In this document: positions 55,267 to 64,000 of the stretch, piece after piece | Layout of the letters: each line of letters starts with the position of its first letter | Position numbering within the stretch: the first letter of the stretch is position 1 | Assembly (NCBI GenBank): GCA_900539915.1 | Contig: UQDU01000005.1 | Coordinates: 1 to 64,000 of the forward strand | Direction of reading: 5' to 3' | DNA from: an uncultured Bacteroidales bacterium | Lineage (GTDB): Bacteria > Bacteroidota > Bacteroidia > Bacteroidales > Muribaculaceae | DNA length: 64,000 nt | Position numbers and translations under genes: made by a program | The notes under the pieces: model-generated | Seen by the model: only the letters and a program-made list of their open reading frames with translations | Told to the model about the DNA's origin: nothing | The model's database searches: none

Positions 55267-56715
55267 TTAGCGGCGGTGCAGCTCTTTGCGGAGCTTGGCG
55301 CCGGGGGGAGCTTCTTCGATGCGGTGGGTGACGTAGATCAGGGAGAAGAGGCGGGCGCGGCTGAGGCGGTCGATGGTGAGGCGTATGGCGCGTTTGCATG
55401 CCTGGTCGAGGCCGTGGAGGGGCTCGTCGAGGATGAGCAGGGGCGGTGTCTTGATGAGGGTTCTGGCTATGAGGAGCAGCCGCTGTTCGCCGGCCGACAT
55501 GGTGCGGAAGGGGCGGTCGGCGAGGTGGCCGATGCGCAGGTAGTCGAGCCACCGGGCGGCGAGGTCGAGCTGCGCCGGGGTGAGCTTCTTGTACTGTCCT
55601 ACGGTGTCGTTGAGCCCCTGCGCCACGACATGGAGGCCGAGGGAGTGTCCGCCGTTGAAGTAGAGGTGCATCTCGGGCGACACGTAGCCTATGCGCCGCT
55701 TGATGTCCCAGATGCTCTCGCCCGAGCCTCGGCGGCGGCCGAAAAGGCTGAGGTCGTTGGAGTAGCCCTGCGGATTGTCGGCATGGATGAGCGAGAGGAG
55801 GGTTGACTTGCCGGCTCCGTTGGGGCCTGTGAGAATCCAGTGCTCGCCCATGCGTATCTGCCACGAGATGTCGTCGATTATGACCGCGCTGCCATAGGAT
55901 ATACGGCAGTGGCGCATGTCGACGATGACGGAGCCTTCGGCCGGCTGCGTGTCGGCGGCGTCATCGGCCAGCGGCAGCATCTCCTCGGGGGCCACGGCAT
56001 AGTCAAAGAGGGCGTCGAGGCTCTCGCGCTCGGCGTAGCTGACGGCAGGGAGGAGCGTCAGCCCCTTTATGGGGATGATGGAGGTGACGAAGGGTGGTAT
56101 CTCGTTGACATTGCAGAGCAGCATCATGATGGATGTGGCCGAGGAGGCAGTGATGCGCTCCATGGCTGCGTCAAGTTCCTTGCGCGCCTCCACATCGAGG
56201 CCTATGTAGGGGTTGTCGAGAATCAGCAAGTCGGGCGTGTCAAGGAGCTGGTTGATTATGAGCATCTTGCGCAGTTCGCCGCTCGAGAGGGCGTTGACAG
56301 GCTTGTGCTCGTAGCCCCGGAGCTTCATCCTCTCGGCGAAACCGCGCCACGAGGGATGGTCGAGGCGGTCGCCCATCACCTCGCGTACGGTGGGCACCTC
56401 GCCGTTCATGCCTGACTCGTAGCGTTGCTGGTAGTAGCCGGCCTTGAATCCGGCGAGCGAATGTATGTCGCTGAACTCCACATAGCGCACGTTGAGGCGT
56501 CCGCGAGGCGAGGCGATGTCGTTGGTGGCGAAGTTCCATCCGCGCTCTATGATTTTGGCCAGGGAGGTCTTGCCCGAGCCGTTAGGGCCGATTACCACCG
56601 TCAGTCCCTCGGGGACGACGGCGCGGTGGGGGTTGGCGATGGTCACGCCCGTGTATTTCAGAAAAGGGCTGCGCAACTCTACGAGCGGCGCAGCCTGGTC
56701 AGATAACGATGACAT
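55267..56715 (-). CDS. ModF-like tandem ABC ATPase
   Basis: 482 residues with two ABC nucleotide-binding domains and no membrane segment. Domain 1 has Walker A VIGPNGSGKTSLAK, signature LSSGELRKM and Walker B LLILDNPYIGL. Domain 2 has Walker A LTGPNGAGKSTLLSL, signature MSAGEQRLL and Walker B LLILDEPLHGLD. The layout is that of ModF/PhrA-type proteins, once linked to molybdate uptake or photorepair but without a firm role. There is no transporter membrane protein next to it. It is followed (in its direction) by repeat cluster 5. Confidence 0.88.
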   Translation of the reverse strand: MSSLSDQAAPLVELRSPFLKYTGVTIANPHRAVVPEGLTVVIGPNGSGKTSLAKIIERGWNFATNDIASPRGRLNVRYVEFSDIHSLAGFKAGYYQQRYESGMNGEVPTVREVMGDRLDHPSWRGFAERMKLRGYEHKPVNALSSGELRKMLIINQLLDTPDLLILDNPYIGLDVEARKELDAAMERITASSATSIMMLLCNVNEIPPFVTSIIPIKGLTLLPAVSYAERESLDALFDYAVAPEEMLPLADDAADTQPAEGSVIVDMRHCRISYGSAVIIDDISWQIRMGEHWILTGPNGAGKSTLLSLIHADNPQGYSNDLSLFGRRRGSGESIWDIKRRIGYVSPEMHLYFNGGHSLGLHVVAQGLNDTVGQYKKLTPAQLDLAARWLDYLRIGHLADRPFRTMSAGEQRLLLIARTLIKTPPLLILDEPLHGLDQACKRAIRLTIDRLSRARLFSLIYVTHRIEEAPPGAKLRKELHRR

Positions 56716-56770
56716 ATCAGAGGTTTTAAGGGCATTAAAGTCCTTAAGGGCATTAGAGACCTTAGGGACT

Positions 56771-58510
56771 TTAGAATTTATATGCGGCTCCTACGAGGCC
56801 GTTGAAGCCCTCGTAGGGGATGCCGCCTATCATCAGGGATTTGCGGCTGAGGATGTTATTGAACTCGGCGAAGAGCGTCAGCTGGCTGTTGAGGCGGTAG
56901 GTGCCTCCGAGGTTGATGTCGGAGATGTTGCCGAGATCTATGCAGGTGTTGGTGGCGCGAGGCTCGGGGAGGAGTGTGAAATGCGAGTCGATGATGGCAC
57001 GGCGCGCCCTCAGCTGCCAGCCTACGGTGATGTCGAGGGGCTTGAGGGGGTGCACGGTCAGGTCCACGCCAGCCACGTAGCGTGCGCGGTCACGCCAGAT
57101 GTACCAGCCCTTGTCGTAGGACTGCGGAGCAGCCTCGACACGCGCTTCAAGCTCGGCCCACTCCTTGAACGCCGCGCCCACAGTGAGGCCGGCTTTCCAG
57201 CCCTTGATATCCTGGGAGGCAAAGAGCGAGGTGTTGTAGTGGAGCTGCGGCATCAGCCAGTCGTTGGCGCGGGCGTAGGCCAGCGAGAGGCGACCGTAGA
57301 CGGCCTTGCGCGGACCCACCGTCAGGGCTATCTCCGCGTCGTAGGGGACATAGCTCTCGCGGTAGGCTATCATGGGGGAGTTGAGATAGTTGATGTTGTA
57401 GAGCGAGGCGAGGGTGTTGAGGCGCGCTCCGCCGGTGACTGTTCCGGTGACAGTGACGAGCTTCACGGGGTGCCAGTCGATGCGCACATCGGGCGAGAGG
57501 CGCACCACCGCGCCGCCGTTGATGACGAAGTCCACGTTGAGTCCGGCGTCGAGATTGAACGCCGAGCTGCGGAGCTGGTAGCGCGGAGTGAGCGAGAGGA
57601 TGCCGTTGTCATATGACTCGCCGGTGTCGGAGAGGATGTAGCCCTCGTCGGGGGTCATGGAGTAGTTGGCCACCGAGCTGCGCGGGCTGAACGACATGGT
57701 GTAGCTGGCATCAAGCCCTATGGAAGAGGTCTCGGTGAAGGGCATCAGGGCGTCGGCGCGGATGTCCATGACGCTCTGGCGTATGGGTTCGCGCGAATCG
57801 GTGTCGAGGGCTTCGGGCCATGCGTACCAGGGGAGGCGGTTGCGGTAGCCGAAGTAGCCGTAGGAGGCATGCACATTGTATTTGAGGCTCTGCACGCTCG
57901 AATGCCATGCGGCGGCCACATTGACGGAGTTGACATACTGGTGCCATGTGCCCTCGATTTCATAGAGGTCGCCGGGGATGTGGTAGGCCGGATTAAACGA
58001 GGAGAAGCGGTAGTCGATGCCGGCGTCGATAAACGAGCGGCGTCCTATGGCTTGATGGAGGTCTATGCCAAATGCGGCTGTGGAGTGGCGGTGTTCGGTG
58101 CCGCTGACCTTGTAGTTGGCTCCGTTGAACTGTCCCCAGGCCGAGAGGCGCGTGTGGTCGGTGTCGATGAAGCGGTATCCGGCCGATGCCTCCACGTGGT
58201 AGGCCGGCCAGTAGGCAGCCATGGCATATCCGCGGTAGGGCGAGGTGGGGAGAGTGTCGTTCCACGCCGCCGGCTGGTAGAAGGAGGCCGTGGGCACCAC
58301 CGGCGCGCCGGTCATGCGCTGGCTGTACTCTATGGGGGATGCCTCCACAGGCTTGAGGCCTATCACCGGCACCTGCTGGAGGCGCGAAAACTCGCGGTGG
58401 GTGGGCACTATGTCGTGGGTCACATCCACCTCCTGGGCGAGTTGCTGCGCGGAGGCGGCTGAGGCTGAGGCTGTGAGGAATATGGCGGTGGCTAATATGT
58501 CGCGTTTCAT
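56771..58510 (-). CDS. Outer-membrane beta-barrel (TonB-receptor-like) protein
   Basis: About 579 residues with a signal peptide (MKRDILATAIFLTASASAASA). Many alternating aromatic beta strands follow (YHVEASAGYRFIDTDHTRLSAWGQFNG, FIDAGIDYRFSSFNP), ending FNNILSRKSLMIGGIPYEGFNGLVGAAYKF, a terminal strand with C-terminal Phe as in outer-membrane barrels. The plug domain of true TonB receptors is absent. It starts 37 nt after the large TPR gene, a pairing seen in Bacteroidales, so the two likely work together in the outer membrane. ATG 58510 is chosen because it gives the signal peptide. Confidence 0.82.
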   Translation of the reverse strand: MKRDILATAIFLTASASAASAQQLAQEVDVTHDIVPTHREFSRLQQVPVIGLKPVEASPIEYSQRMTGAPVVPTASFYQPAAWNDTLPTSPYRGYAMAAYWPAYHVEASAGYRFIDTDHTRLSAWGQFNGANYKVSGTEHRHSTAAFGIDLHQAIGRRSFIDAGIDYRFSSFNPAYHIPGDLYEIEGTWHQYVNSVNVAAAWHSSVQSLKYNVHASYGYFGYRNRLPWYAWPEALDTDSREPIRQSVMDIRADALMPFTETSSIGLDASYTMSFSPRSSVANYSMTPDEGYILSDTGESYDNGILSLTPRYQLRSSAFNLDAGLNVDFVINGGAVVRLSPDVRIDWHPVKLVTVTGTVTGGARLNTLASLYNINYLNSPMIAYRESYVPYDAEIALTVGPRKAVYGRLSLAYARANDWLMPQLHYNTSLFASQDIKGWKAGLTVGAAFKEWAELEARVEAAPQSYDKGWYIWRDRARYVAGVDLTVHPLKPLDITVGWQLRARRAIIDSHFTLLPEPRATNTCIDLGNISDINLGGTYRLNSQLTLFAEFNNILSRKSLMIGGIPYEGFNGLVGAAYKF

Positions 58511-58547
58511 AAGGGATGTATGTTTCAAAGTGTCTGTCGTGGGGGGA

Positions 58548-61529
58548 TTATTTCTTGAGCCTCTGGTCAATCATCAGGAATATGTCGGGCTGTTTGCCGG
58601 GATAATTGGATTTGAGGGTCTTGAGATACTGGTCGGCCTCGAAGGTGTTGCCTGAGGCCCTGAGCGCGTCGCTCAGCACTATGAAGCCTCGTGCGAGCCA
58701 GTAGGGCTGGGCAGGAGAGGCGTCGATGAAGGCGTTGACGGTCTTGATGGCTCCCTTGGTGTCGCCGCGGTCGAGCATGCTCTGGGCGAGGTAGACCGCG
58801 CTCTTGGAGCCGTTGGTGTCGCTGACCTGCGAAGCCACCTTGGCCCACTCGGCTTCGGCCTCGGCTATCTTGCCGGAGCGTTTCAGGGCCAGACCGCGCA
58901 TGAAGCGTGTCTCGGTCAGCTTGTCGGTGGGCACATCAGCCATGGCCAGCACCTTGTCGGCCTCGGCTATGACGGCTGCGTCATTGCCGGCCTGGAGCGA
59001 GTTGGTCATGATGCCCATACGGGCGGCGAGGAGGTTACGCGGCGAGGAGGCAGACTGTGACAGCTCCTTGTATTCCTCGAGGGCCTGTTCGCCGTTGCCC
59101 TGGCTGAGGAGGCCGTCGGCGAGAATCACCCTTGCGTCCTCCGCCACGGTGGACTTGGGATATGTGTTGACGAGGCGCGAGCTGAATTCCACCGCCTCCT
59201 CCGTCTGCCCCTTGGCACGGGCGTTTTCGGCGAGATAGTAGAGGGCTTCCGCCTCAAACATGCCTCCCGGGTAACGGCCTATGTAGGCCAGCAGGGGCTT
59301 TGTGTCGCCGCTTTGGGCGTATATCTTCTCCGCGGCCTGGAAAGCCGAGCGGTCGATGTCGGCCTTGTCGACCGACGGAGCACCGGGAAGCGACTCCATG
59401 AACGACACATATTCGTCAAGCTGCCCGGCATCGGCCATGAGCTGCTTGAGGTCGTCGGCAGCCACACGCGCCTCGTCGCTGGAGGGGTAGGCTTTGATGA
59501 CGTTTTTGTAGGCATCCATCGCCTTTGACTTGTCCCGGGAGTCCTGGGCGTTGATGGCGAGGATGAGGGCGGCGCGTCGACCCTGGGAGGTCAGGGGGTA
59601 CTCCTTGAGCAGACGCGAGTAGGTGGCATTGGCCTGAGATGTCTGCGAGAGAGCCGTCTGAGCCGAAGCCTTCTCGAGCAGGGCGTCGGCCACATAGGGG
59701 CTGCCGGGGAACGACGCCATCATGGCATCAAGGCCGGCTATTTTGGCATTGTTGTCGCCGGTCAGACCCTTCATCACGGCAGCCTGATAGAGGGAGTAGT
59801 CAGCCGTGGCCGGCGAAGCCTCCGCCGCCGAGCGGTATTGCTCCATGGCCTGGGAGTATTTCTTGTCGTAGTAGAGGCAGTCGGCTATGCGGTTACGGGC
59901 GTCGGCAGTCATGCGGCTGTCGAGCGCGCCGGTGTTGAGCGCCTTGGTCAGGTCGGACTGAGCGGCGGCGTATTCGCGGAGGTCATAACGGGCGTAGCCG
60001 AGGTTGTAGAGCGCGAGGGCGCGGTTGGGGTCGTCGGCCTTGGCCTCCGAGAGATAGGTCGTGTAGGCTTCCGCAGCCTCACCGGGGCGGGAGAGGAGAG
60101 AGTAGCAGTCGCCCTCCCAGATGCGTGCCTCGTGGCGCAGGGCATCGCTGCCCCCCTTGACGGCATATAGCTCCTTGAGGTGGGCGAGGGCTGCCGAGGC
60201 GTCTCCGCCGTTGATTTCGCCGACGGCGAGCCCGAGCAGGGCGCGCTGCTTGGCTGTCAGCACCTCAGGGGTGGGATTGCGGAACTTGCCGGCCGCCTCG
60301 AGAGCCTTGGCGTAGTTGCCGTCGGCAAGGTAGCCCGATACGATATGGTCCTGCACTGCCGGAGCGTAGCGCGAGTCGGGATAGCTGGCTATGAAGTCCT
60401 CGAAGATGGCCGCACTGTTTTCAAACGGAGCCTTGCCGCCGTTGCTCTTGGCCACGGCGTAGTTGTAGAAGGCCGTTTCCCTCGTGGCCGGGTCATAGGT
60501 CATCTCATAGGCTTTCTGGAAAGCCATAAGGGCCGAGTTGGTGTTGCCCTGCTTGAGGTAGGTCTGTCCCAAATAGAGGTATGCGCTCTGTCCCATGGCG
60601 TTTTCCTCGTTGACCGCCTGCTGGAACAGTTTGCCGGCCGCCGCGTAGTCGCCGCGGTTCCACTCGTCGATGCCGAGGATGTAGAACGCCGACGGCGCAG
60701 GTTTCTGAGCCTTGGCAGCGTAGTCCCACAGGTATGGCACCGCCTCCTCCAGATTGCCCATGGCATAGAGCGATTCGCCGGCTATGCGTCGGCTTTCGGT
60801 GGTGAACGAGGGGATTATATTGGCCGATATTGCCTTCCGCGCCGAAGCGAGCGCGTCTGGGTAGTCGCCCTGCATGAAATATATCTGCGCCATGTAGTAG
60901 GGTGCCGAAGCTCCTGGAGCCGATGAGGTGTCGACGGTCTTGAAGAGCTTCAGGGCCTCGGAGTAGTCCTTGCGTGCGTAGGCGATGTAGGCCATGTAGT
61001 AGCGGGCTGCATTGCGGTAGCGGTTGTCGGCCACCAGAGAGTCGAACTTGGCCGAAGCCTGAGCATAGTCGCCGAGCATCAGCAGCGAGTAGGCCTGGCG
61101 GTAGAGCATGTCGCCGGCCTGTGCCTGAGTCAGCGCGTCGGGGTCAACCTTGGCATACTGCTCTACGGCCTCGCGGTAGCTGCCGGTGTTGAACAGCACA
61201 TCGCCTACAGCCATCATCATCTCCTGCCGATGCACCGACGAGGGGTATTTCCTCAGCCAAGCCTCGAGCATGGGCAGAGCCTCGTCGTCACCGATGCCGA
61301 GCGTGGCGAGAGCCATGTATCGCTCCGCCTCCTCGCGCTGCTGCGGCGTGGGGGTGAGCTGGATTACATTGAGCATCTGGTCGAGGCATCCCTCATAGTT
61401 GCGGTCAGCCCACATCAGCCGTCCGCGGCTCAGGTAGCCTTCGGCGTCAGCGAGGTTGAGGTCGGCGGTAGTGGCGCCGGTTACAAATATTGACGACCCG
61501 GCAAGGAGCGTCAGCAGTAGTTTACGCAT
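58548..61529 (-). CDS. Large tetratricopeptide-repeat envelope protein
   Basis: 993 residues with a signal peptide (MRKLLLTLLAGSSIFVTGATTA). The rest is almost all TPR-type helix pairs, for example GDVLFNTGSYREAVEQYAKVDPD, AYIAYARKDYSEALKLFKTVD, YLGQTYLKQGNTNSALMAFQKAYEM, LYNLGYARYDLREYAAAQSDLTKAL and VILADGLLSQGNGEQALEEYKELSQ. Such repeats (YbgF/BamD-like in the C-terminal part) bind other proteins, likely in the periplasm together with the barrel encoded next. ATG 61529 is preferred to an upstream frame start because it gives the signal peptide and lies after a good promoter. Confidence 0.9.
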   Translation of the reverse strand: MRKLLLTLLAGSSIFVTGATTADLNLADAEGYLSRGRLMWADRNYEGCLDQMLNVIQLTPTPQQREEAERYMALATLGIGDDEALPMLEAWLRKYPSSVHRQEMMMAVGDVLFNTGSYREAVEQYAKVDPDALTQAQAGDMLYRQAYSLLMLGDYAQASAKFDSLVADNRYRNAARYYMAYIAYARKDYSEALKLFKTVDTSSAPGASAPYYMAQIYFMQGDYPDALASARKAISANIIPSFTTESRRIAGESLYAMGNLEEAVPYLWDYAAKAQKPAPSAFYILGIDEWNRGDYAAAGKLFQQAVNEENAMGQSAYLYLGQTYLKQGNTNSALMAFQKAYEMTYDPATRETAFYNYAVAKSNGGKAPFENSAAIFEDFIASYPDSRYAPAVQDHIVSGYLADGNYAKALEAAGKFRNPTPEVLTAKQRALLGLAVGEINGGDASAALAHLKELYAVKGGSDALRHEARIWEGDCYSLLSRPGEAAEAYTTYLSEAKADDPNRALALYNLGYARYDLREYAAAQSDLTKALNTGALDSRMTADARNRIADCLYYDKKYSQAMEQYRSAAEASPATADYSLYQAAVMKGLTGDNNAKIAGLDAMMASFPGSPYVADALLEKASAQTALSQTSQANATYSRLLKEYPLTSQGRRAALILAINAQDSRDKSKAMDAYKNVIKAYPSSDEARVAADDLKQLMADAGQLDEYVSFMESLPGAPSVDKADIDRSAFQAAEKIYAQSGDTKPLLAYIGRYPGGMFEAEALYYLAENARAKGQTEEAVEFSSRLVNTYPKSTVAEDARVILADGLLSQGNGEQALEEYKELSQSASSPRNLLAARMGIMTNSLQAGNDAAVIAEADKVLAMADVPTDKLTETRFMRGLALKRSGKIAEAEAEWAKVASQVSDTNGSKSAVYLAQSMLDRGDTKGAIKTVNAFIDASPAQPYWLARGFIVLSDALRASGNTFEADQYLKTLKSNYPGKQPDIFLMIDQRLKK

Positions 61530-61562
61530 ATCGTACAGGATATAATTAGGCAATAAAAAATA

Positions 61563-61590
61563 TTTACAAAAGTAATGAAACTTTTGTAAA
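61563..61590 (-). promoter_or_regulatory. Promoter and palindromic operator of the TPR-barrel unit
   Basis: On the minus strand, TACTTTTG (61567-61574) fits the -7 consensus, about 40 nt before the ATG. It is inside a 28-bp inverted repeat, TTTACAAAAG - 8 nt - CTTTTGTAAA, a plausible repressor site. Confidence 0.45.
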
Positions 61591-61695
61591 TACTCTTTCA
61601 CTCCGGCCTACTTCGGCAGAAATAATTTATGCCGGAGTGTGTAAATATGGCGAGACGAGCCCACACGGCATGTGGCGTCGTCCGTTAAATCTCTG

Positions 61696-61893
61696 TCAGA
61701 GGAGGCATGCCAGCACCATGATGGCTATAAACGAGAGCACGCACAGGATGCTCTCGCGTAATGTGTCGCGCTGGGTCGGGTCCTCATCCTCGGTCTCGTT
61801 GCGGTATCGGCTTTGAGCGTTGGCAGATTGCCACATCAGGTCGCTGTAGCGAATGTCTTTGGTGGTCTCCGTGGAACTATGGTCTGTGTTCAT
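61696..61893 (-). CDS. Small single-span membrane protein
   Basis: 65 residues: a polar N-terminus (MNTDHSSTETTKDIRYSDLM), an acidic/charged middle (RNETEDEDPTQRDTLRES), and a C-terminal membrane helix ILCVLSFIAIMVLACLL. No family recognised; tail-anchored small proteins of this shape are common in Bacteroidales. The start ATG is clear and the frame is open over the full length, but there is no other support. Confidence 0.5.
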   Translation of the reverse strand: MNTDHSSTETTKDIRYSDLMWQSANAQSRYRNETEDEDPTQRDTLRESILCVLSFIAIMVLACLL

Positions 61894-62097
61894 TGCTACT
61901 GGAGATAAAATGTCGGTTTTAGGCGTGGTGTAGGAGAGAATACAGCTTTTTCCATTGTATGAGGTGCTGAATGCGTGTGTTGCAACACCTTCTTCGGTTG
62001 TGCAAAGTTAGAAGTTTATTTGAATAAAATTAAAATAAAAGGCGTAATCAAATGTTAAAAATCATGTCGGCGTCAGCAAAAAACAGGGCGCCGTGGC

Positions 62098-62127
62098 TTG
62101 TTTTGCTTCAGAAAGTCCTTACCTTTG
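62098..62127 (+). promoter_or_regulatory. Promoter for the riboswitch transcript
   Basis: TTG at 62098-62100 and TACCTTTG at 62120-62127, 19 nt apart, fit the Bacteroidetes promoter consensus; RNA start near 62134. Confidence 0.6.
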
Positions 62128-62149
62128 CGGCGAGAAACGGTTTCCCGAA

Positions 62150-62350
62150 ATCGGTCGGGAGGCAGCCATGGCAGCGGTGCAGAGGCATCGCGTCAGGCTG
62201 TCAGGGAACCGGGTGAGAGTCCCGGACAGTCCCGCTGCTGTGAGTTCCCCTCAGAGGCATCGTTTCGTTTACCCAAGGTCACTGGCATGTGTCAAGCATG
62301 CCGGGAAGGCCGTAAACGATGCCGGAACGAGTCAGAAGACCTGCCGTGTC
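62150..62350 (+). ncRNA. Cobalamin riboswitch
   Basis: Core blocks are clear: GGGAACCGGGTGAGAGTCCC (from 62204), CAGTCCCGCTGCTGTGA, the ACTGG....GCCGGGAAGGC hairpin (62281-62310), and the B12 box GAGTCAGAAGACCTGCC (62331-62347). It precedes a BtuG-like lipoprotein gene, as expected for B12-repressed uptake genes. The upstream P1-P3 borders are approximate. Confidence 0.93.
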
Positions 62351-62520
62351 TGCTATCATCAGCCATCACACCCCGCGAGGACGGGCCGGCAGATGCGACA
62401 TCTCCATGTAGGTCACTTGAGAGGCCACAAGGCGGATACGCTGTATGTGATCAGACATGCGGCGGTATCGCGGACGGAGATGCTTCTGACGGCGAGAGTT
62501 CCTTCATACACTGTACCATA

Positions 62521-62562
62521 AGGTGCGATGACACGATGATGTGGCATCGCACCTGTTTTTTT
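62521..62562 (+). terminator. Expression-platform terminator of the B12 leader
   Basis: AGGTGCGATG pairs perfectly with CATCGCACCT (62545-62554) and is followed by GTTTTTTT. Placed 170 nt after the B12 box and 36 nt before the gene, it can act as the ligand-dependent terminator. Confidence 0.8.
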
Positions 62563-62597
62563 ATTGTCATTATCCGTCAGAAATTTTAGTTTAGAAA

Positions 62598-63761
62598 TTG
62601 TTGATTTACAAATCTTTAATTTATTTCATTGCTTTTCTGCTACTCCTGCAGGTAGCCACGGGCTGTCGTGAAGACGAGCTCGTGGTGCCCACGGAGTATG
62701 ACATCGTCGGTGATGAGGAAGCATCGTCGGTGATACGCGGATTCTATCTGGTCAATGAGGGCAACATGGGGTCCAACAAGTGCTCGATAGACTATTACGA
62801 CTATACTACCGGGCTGTATGCACGCAATTTCTATGCCGAGAGGAATCCTGATGTCATCAAGGAGCTTGGCGATGTGGGCAACGACATAGGCATATACGGC
62901 TCGAAGCTGTATGTGGTGGTCAACTGCAGCCACAAAGTGGAGGTCATGGATGCCTATACCGGGCGGCGTATCGGCCAGGTGGACATACCTAACTGCCGCT
63001 ATGTGCGTTTCCACCGCGGACGGGCCTATGTCAGCAGCTACATAGGGCCGGTGCTGATAGACCCCGAAGCCCCCAAGGGGGCAGTGTTTGAGATAGACAC
63101 CCTCAGCCTGAAGGTCACGCGCAAGGTCAGCGTGGGCTACCAGCCCGAGGAGATGGCGATAGTGGACGATTACATGTATGTGGCCAACAGCGGAGGCTAC
63201 CGTGCCCCCGACTATGACCGCACGGTCTCCGTCATTGAGATGATAGACTTCAAGCAGGTGCGCCAGATTCCCGTGGCCATCAATCTCCACCGACTCAAGA
63301 AGGACCGGTACGGCAAGCTGTGGGTGTCGTCACGCGGAAACTACAAGGATGTGCCTTCAAACCTTTATGTCCTTGATAAGAACCCCGGATATAACTCAAT
63401 GGAGGTCAGAGATGTACTTGACATCCCATGCAGCAATATGGCGATACACGGCGATAAGCTCTACTATTACGCCACCGAGTGGAGCGACTATTCACAATCC
63501 AACACTATCACATACGGCATCATAGATGTGCGCACCAGAGAGCGCATAAGCACCTCCTTCATAACCGACGGCACGGAACGTGAAATCACCATCCCTTATG
63601 GCATAGCCGTACACCCGGTTACGGGTGACATCTTCGTCACCGATGCCAAGAATTATGTCTCATCAGGCTCGCTCTATTGCTTCAGCCCCGAAGGCAAGAA
63701 GAAATGGAGCGTGCGCACCGGCGACATCCCGGCGCATATAGCTTTTCTTCCTGCCCGATGA
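62598..63761 (+). CDS. BtuG-like B12-binding surface lipoprotein (DUF5074 beta-propeller)
   Basis: 387 residues. A lipoprotein signal ends LLLLQVATGC (Cys23). The body is a seven-bladed propeller-like repeat of short beta segments: RGFYLVNEGNMGSNKCSIDYYD, DIGIYGSKLYVVVNCSHKVEVMD, RVSVG-type blades and GIAVHPVTGDIFVTDAKNY. This is the layout of the YncE/DUF5074 proteins; B. thetaiotaomicron BtuG is the known member and binds B12 tightly at the cell surface next to BtuB. The riboswitch upstream supports this role. No ATG exists in the right place; translation must start at TTG 62598 or 62601. Confidence 0.85.
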   Translation: MLIYKSLIYFIAFLLLLQVATGCREDELVVPTEYDIVGDEEASSVIRGFYLVNEGNMGSNKCSIDYYDYTTGLYARNFYAERNPDVIKELGDVGNDIGIYGSKLYVVVNCSHKVEVMDAYTGRRIGQVDIPNCRYVRFHRGRAYVSSYIGPVLIDPEAPKGAVFEIDTLSLKVTRKVSVGYQPEEMAIVDDYMYVANSGGYRAPDYDRTVSVIEMIDFKQVRQIPVAINLHRLKKDRYGKLWVSSRGNYKDVPSNLYVLDKNPGYNSMEVRDVLDIPCSNMAIHGDKLYYYATEWSDYSQSNTITYGIIDVRTRERISTSFITDGTEREITIPYGIAVHPVTGDIFVTDAKNYVSSGSLYCFSPEGKKKWSVRTGDIPAHIAFLPAR

Positions 63762-64000
63762 AATCACTGAAAATCAGGTCTGTATTGAGTTGTGTGATTA
63801 CCTGTCTGCTTTACGGATGCAATGGCAGCGGTGATGTCCCGATGGTCAGTCTCGGCATTGACGACACTTATCGTATCGCACGCATGCAGAAGCTGAAACT
63901 GACCCCTGCGTTGACCGGCAAGAGGTATTCATGGCGCGTTGACGGCGTGGAAGTGTCAACAGACAGAGAATATATATTCATGGCGCGTGACGAGGGGGTG
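63758..64000 (+). CDS. Lipoprotein of the B12 locus, N-terminal part (cut by window)
   Basis: 81 codons before the window ends. The signal ends in the lipobox LLYGC (Cys21), followed by SGDVPMVSLGIDDTYRIARMQ and a PKD-like strand pattern (KLTPALTGKRYSWRVDGVEV). It overlaps the BtuG-like gene by ATGA, so it belongs to the same B12-controlled operon and is probably another surface-exposed uptake component. The rest is outside the window, so no finer call is possible. Confidence 0.7.
   Translation, partial: MKSLKIRSVLSCVITCLLYGCNGSGDVPMVSLGIDDTYRIARMQKLKLTPALTGKRYSWRVDGVEVSTDREYIFMARDEGV

Noticed and set aside
62093..62589. Open frames across the B12 leader (142 and 163 codons)
   Set aside because: They run through the riboswitch core and terminator; the RNA explains the conservation and the translations look random.

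Overview
The window looks like a chromosome segment from a gut Bacteroidales bacterium, probably Muribaculaceae; I infer this from the genes, not from an rRNA. The evidence is: Bacteroidetes-type promoters (a TTG/TTTG element about 20 bp before TAnnTTTG), no consistent Shine-Dalgarno sequences, BspA-like and outer-membrane beta-barrel proteins, a DUF5074/BtuG-type B12 lipoprotein behind a cobalamin riboswitch, and the Bacteroidales gene order tRNA-Thr/Tyr/Gly/Thr-tuf-tRNA-Trp-secE-nusG-rplKAJL-rpoBC. The core is GC-rich; two islands (about 1.3-5.4 kb and 21.3-25.2 kb) are visibly AT-rich.

Layout. 0-0.9 kb: a dispersed repeat and a DJ-1/PfpI protein. 1.0-5.1 kb: a structured RNA candidate, then an AT-rich operon for a ribosomally made peptide with 13 cysteines spaced exactly every four residues, a radical SAM/SPASM maturase, a second SPASM-like protein, a small accessory protein, and its own TatA and TatC. 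The precursor carries a twin-arginine signal, so the operon appears to encode both modification and export. 5.2-6.8 kb: gene remnants around a GNAT acetyltransferase, then tRNA-Phe. 7-12.4 kb: a flippase-like membrane protein, an ArnT-type glycosyltransferase, mtnN-luxS (activated methyl cycle) and an AlbA_2-domain protein. 12.4-14.9 kb: a glutamate-decarboxylase-like protein lacking the PLP lysine, an esterase, and an adenylation domain with an internal deletion, joined to GNAT.

15-20.8 kb: a minus-strand housekeeping run (nadB, DUF4294, aroK, alanine dehydrogenase, RNase H). 20.9-25 kb: a second copy of the structured RNA, then AT-rich genes (a small protein, a HEPN-like protein, a large BspA-like surface protein). 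25.5-40.9 kb: a GH13 lipoprotein, trpS, a polyprenyl synthase, polA, mfd, an S41 protease, a sodium symporter and a U32 peptidase. 41-54.8 kb: the tRNA/tuf/ribosomal protein/RNA polymerase block. 55-61.5 kb: a ModF-like double ABC ATPase, an outer-membrane barrel and a large TPR protein. 61.7-64 kb: a small membrane protein, a cobalamin riboswitch, a BtuG-like lipoprotein and the start of another lipoprotein cut by the window end.

A family of modular palindromic repeats fills five intergenic gaps, at least three of them between convergent genes. The best candidates for something new are the peptide/Tat operon, the pair of structured RNAs that each sit just upstream of an AT-rich island, and the palindromic repeat family whose hairpin arms change while its flanks stay constant.
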